Assembly: GCA_036723735.1 (NCBI GenBank)
Contig: DAIMGT010000011.1
Coordinates: 12,007 to 76,006 of the forward strand
Source: UBA4656 sp002405525
GTDB taxonomy: Bacteria; Pseudomonadota; Gammaproteobacteria; Xanthomonadales; Ahniellaceae
Direction of reading: 5' to 3'
DNA length: 64,000 nt
Part shown: piece by piece, positions 62,081 through 64,000 of the stretch
Layout: each line of letters begins with the position of its first letter
Position numbering within the stretch: position 1 is the stretch's first letter
Program-made: the position numbers and the translations under genes
The notes under the pieces: model-generated
The model's database searches: none
Told to the model about the DNA's origin: nothing
What the model saw: the letters and a program-made list of their open reading frames with translations, nothing else

Positions 62081-63463
62081 TCAGGGTTCGGTCGCCTTCT
62101 TGGGCCGCTTCCAGCCCGGCACGGTGATCTGCCTGGCGCGCGCCACGGTCAGTTCGCCGGGCGGGGCATCCTTGCGGATCGTGGACCCGGCGCCGATGGT
62201 CGCGCCCGCGCCCACGCTGACCGGCGCGACCAGCGCGGTGTTGGAGCCGATGAAGGCGCCGTCGCCGATCCGCGTCAGGTGCTTGTCGGCGCCGTCATAG
62301 TTGCAGGTGATGGTGCCCGCGCCGACGTTCACCGCGCTGCCGATCTCGGCGTCGCCGAGGTAGGTCAGGTGGTTGGCCTTGGAGCCGCGGCCGAGGCGCG
62401 TCTTCTTGGTCTCGACGAAGTTGCCGACGTGGGCCTCGGGGCCGAGTTCGGTGCCTGGCCGCAGGCGTGCGAAGGGCCCGATGACGCAGCCGGCTGCCGC
62501 GACCGCGCCGTCGAGGTCGCAGTGCGCCTGCACCACGGTGTTCGCGCCGAGACGCACGTCGCGCAGGCGGCAGAACGGGCCGATCCGCACGCCGTCGCCG
62601 AGTTCCACGTCGCCCTCGAACACCACGTCGACGTCCACCTCGACATCGCGGCCGGCGGTGACCGTACCGCGCACGTCGACGCGCCCGGGGTCGGCGAATC
62701 GGATGCCGTACTCGGTCGCGAGGCGACGCACCAGGCGCTGCTGGAGCCGCCGCTCCAGCGCGGCGAGCTGCCAGGCGTCGTTGGCGCCGTCGGCTTCGCC
62801 GCGCTCGCTGCATTCGATGCAGGCCGCGGGGCGGCCCTCCGCCGCGGCCAGCGCGAAGATGTCGGTGAGGTAGTACTCGCCCTGCGCGTTGCGGTTGCCG
62901 ACCTTGGCGAGCCAGCGGCGGAGGTCGGCAGCGCCCGCAGTGAGGACACCGGTGTTGGCGAGGCGCGCGTCGCGCTGCTCGGGCGTGGCGTCCTTGTGCT
63001 CGACGATGGCGGTCACGCGGCCATGGTCGTCGACCAGCACGCGGCCGTAGCCGGCGGGATCGTCGAGCGTCTCGGCGAGCAGGGCGAAGCGCTGCGCGCC
63101 GGCGGCGCCGAGCAGCCGCGACAGCGTGACCGGCAGCACCAGCGGCACGTCGCCGAACAGCACCACCACCTGCGCGGCGTCGGGGATCGCCGGCAGGGCC
63201 TGCAGCACGGCGTGGCCGGTGCCGAGCTGGCGGTCCTGGTGCGCCCAGGCGAGATGTTGGCCGGCGAACGCGGCCTGCACCTGCGCACCACCGTAGCCGT
63301 GGACGACGTGGATGCGCGCCGGGCCCAGCGCCTTCGCGGAGTCGATCACGTGGGCCAGCATCGGGCGTCCCGCCAGCGGCTGCAGCACCTTGGGCAAGGC
63401 GGACTTCATCCGCTTGCCCTCGCCGGCGGCGAGGATGATGACGTGCAGTTCGGGCGTGCTCAT
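62081..63463 (-). CDS. glmU: Bifunctional GlmU: GlcN-1-P acetyltransferase and UDP-GlcNAc pyrophosphorylase
   Basis: GlmU makes UDP-GlcNAc for peptidoglycan and lipid A. The 460-residue protein has an N-terminal nucleotidyltransferase domain (HVIILAAGEGKRMKS, QLGTGHAVLQAL, LFGDVPLV, NAQGEYYLTDIF) and a C-terminal left-handed beta helix (RPGTELGPEAHVGNFVETKK, NVGAGTITCNYDG, FIGSNTALVAPV). The ATG at 63463 has GGAGGATCCCC upstream; the 16 residues of an earlier frame are not conserved. It is divergent from the GtrA-like gene. Confidence 0.97.
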   Translation of the reverse strand: MSTPELHVIILAAGEGKRMKSALPKVLQPLAGRPMLAHVIDSAKALGPARIHVVHGYGGAQVQAAFAGQHLAWAHQDRQLGTGHAVLQALPAIPDAAQVVVLFGDVPLVLPVTLSRLLGAAGAQRFALLAETLDDPAGYGRVLVDDHGRVTAIVEHKDATPEQRDARLANTGVLTAGAADLRRWLAKVGNRNAQGEYYLTDIFALAAAEGRPAACIECSERGEADGANDAWQLAALERRLQQRLVRRLATEYGIRFADPGRVDVRGTVTAGRDVEVDVDVVFEGDVELGDGVRIGPFCRLRDVRLGANTVVQAHCDLDGAVAAAGCVIGPFARLRPGTELGPEAHVGNFVETKKTRLGRGSKANHLTYLGDAEIGSAVNVGAGTITCNYDGADKHLTRIGDGAFIGSNTALVAPVSVGAGATIGAGSTIRKDAPPGELTVARARQITVPGWKRPKKATEP

Positions 63464-63518
63464 GGGGATCCTCCGCGACCGCGCGATTATGGCAGCGCGC
63501 GCCGGTAGCATTCGGACG

Positions 63519-63929
63519 ATGGACGACGGGCAGCGGGCGGAAAGCGGGCGCTGGACGGGGCAGGGACTGCGCTACCTCGCCTCCGGCGCGGCGCAGTTCG
63601 CCCTCGACTGGGCGGTGTTCGCCGTCCTGCACGCCGCCACGGGCGCCAGCGGGCTGCCGAACCTGGCGGGCCGAGTGTCCGGAGCGCTGCTCGGCTTCGC
63701 GATCAACAGCCGCTGGACCTTTGGCGGCGCGCCGGCTTGGCAGGGGCCGCGGTTCCGGCGCTTCGGCGTGCTCTGGCTGCTGCAGACGGCAGCCAGCACG
63801 GCGCTGGTCTGGGGTGCCGCGCGGTGGCTGCCCGCCGGCGGGGTGTACCTCGCCAAGCCCGCGATCGAGATCGCGCTTGCCGCCGCCGGTTTCCTCGCCT
63901 GGCGCGGCTGGATCCGCCACGCGCACTGA
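63519..63929 (+). CDS. GtrA-like membrane protein
   Basis: The 136-residue protein has four membrane segments in the GtrA pattern: GLRYLASGAAQFALDWAVF, then VSGALLGFAINSRWTFGG, the hydrophobic WLLQTAASTALVWGAA and a last helix from about 105. GtrA-like proteins are thought to flip or deliver polyprenyl-linked sugars during glycan modification. The start at 63519 lacks a clear ribosome site. The last 71 bp of the window hold no recognisable feature. Confidence 0.8.
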   Translation: MDDGQRAESGRWTGQGLRYLASGAAQFALDWAVFAVLHAATGASGLPNLAGRVSGALLGFAINSRWTFGGAPAWQGPRFRRFGVLWLLQTAASTALVWGAARWLPAGGVYLAKPAIEIALAAAGFLAWRGWIRHAH

Positions 63930-64000
63930 CTGGGAAGATGTGTGGGAGTCCCGGTCGCCCCATTCGGTGCGTTTGTTCGCCCATCAAACAGTCGCGTAGG

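Overview
The window is a very GC-rich, gene-dense piece of a gammaproteobacterial chromosome, most likely from the order Lysobacterales (Xanthomonadales: Lysobacter, Luteimonas, Xanthomonas and relatives). The evidence is gene order. The run rsmI / lpoA-yraN-BON lipoprotein, rnpB, then mraZ and the division and cell wall (dcw) cluster is gammaproteobacterial. So are lpxC-dciA-M23 peptidase-secA-mutT and coaE-pilD-pilC-pilB. A dcw cluster without murD, and pilR-pilS beside sucCD, point to the Xanthomonas group. I saw no insertion sequence, integrase, tRNA or CRISPR array.

Layout. 1-3,511: the start of a GAF/PAS sensor that runs off the left edge, then thiL-pgpA. 3,681-6,516 (minus): rsmI, an FAD-linked oxidase and a uracil-DNA glycosylase-like gene, coupled by overlapping stop and start codons. 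6,581-9,319: lpoA-yraN-BON lipoprotein. 9,629-9,999 (minus): RNase P RNA. 10,399-26,249: a promoter with five 10-bp-spaced MraZ boxes, then mraZ-rsmH-ftsL-ftsI-murE-murF-mraY-ftsW-murG-murC-ddlB-ftsQ-ftsA-ftsZ and a strong terminator. lpxC follows with its own promoter. 27,384-32,944: dciA (minus), an M23 peptidase, secA and a Nudix-ThiE fusion. 33,047-37,560 (minus): pilB-pilC-pilD-coaE.

37,707-48,966 is a ten-gene glycan island between pilB and the pilin gene pilA. It holds GT2, GT4 and two GT-C-like glycosyltransferases, three methyltransferases, a GNAT/FemAB-like acyltransferase, a DegT-family aminotransferase and a flippase-like membrane protein. After it come pilA with a sigma-54 promoter, then pilR and pilS. 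I infer that the island makes a surface glycan and possibly decorates the pilin.

53,462-55,605: sucCD. 55,668-57,603: an O-acyltransferase broken by two single-base frameshifts. 57,620-63,929: a TfpX/TfpZ-type pilin accessory gene, glutamine-dependent nadE, an uncharacterised gene, a PQQ-dependent sugar dehydrogenase, glmU and a GtrA-like gene.

How the genes fit together. Envelope growth dominates: UDP-GlcNAc (glmU), peptidoglycan precursors (murE, murF, mraY, murG, murC, ddlB), septal synthesis (ftsI, ftsW, lpoA), the Z-ring (ftsA, ftsQ, ftsL, ftsZ), lipid A (lpxC), export (secA) and a complete pilus assembly and regulation set. The most notable points are the absence of murD from its usual place, the glycan island inside the pil locus, the MraZ operator array, a repeat expansion in the FAD-binding loop of the oxidase, and the frameshifted acyltransferase.
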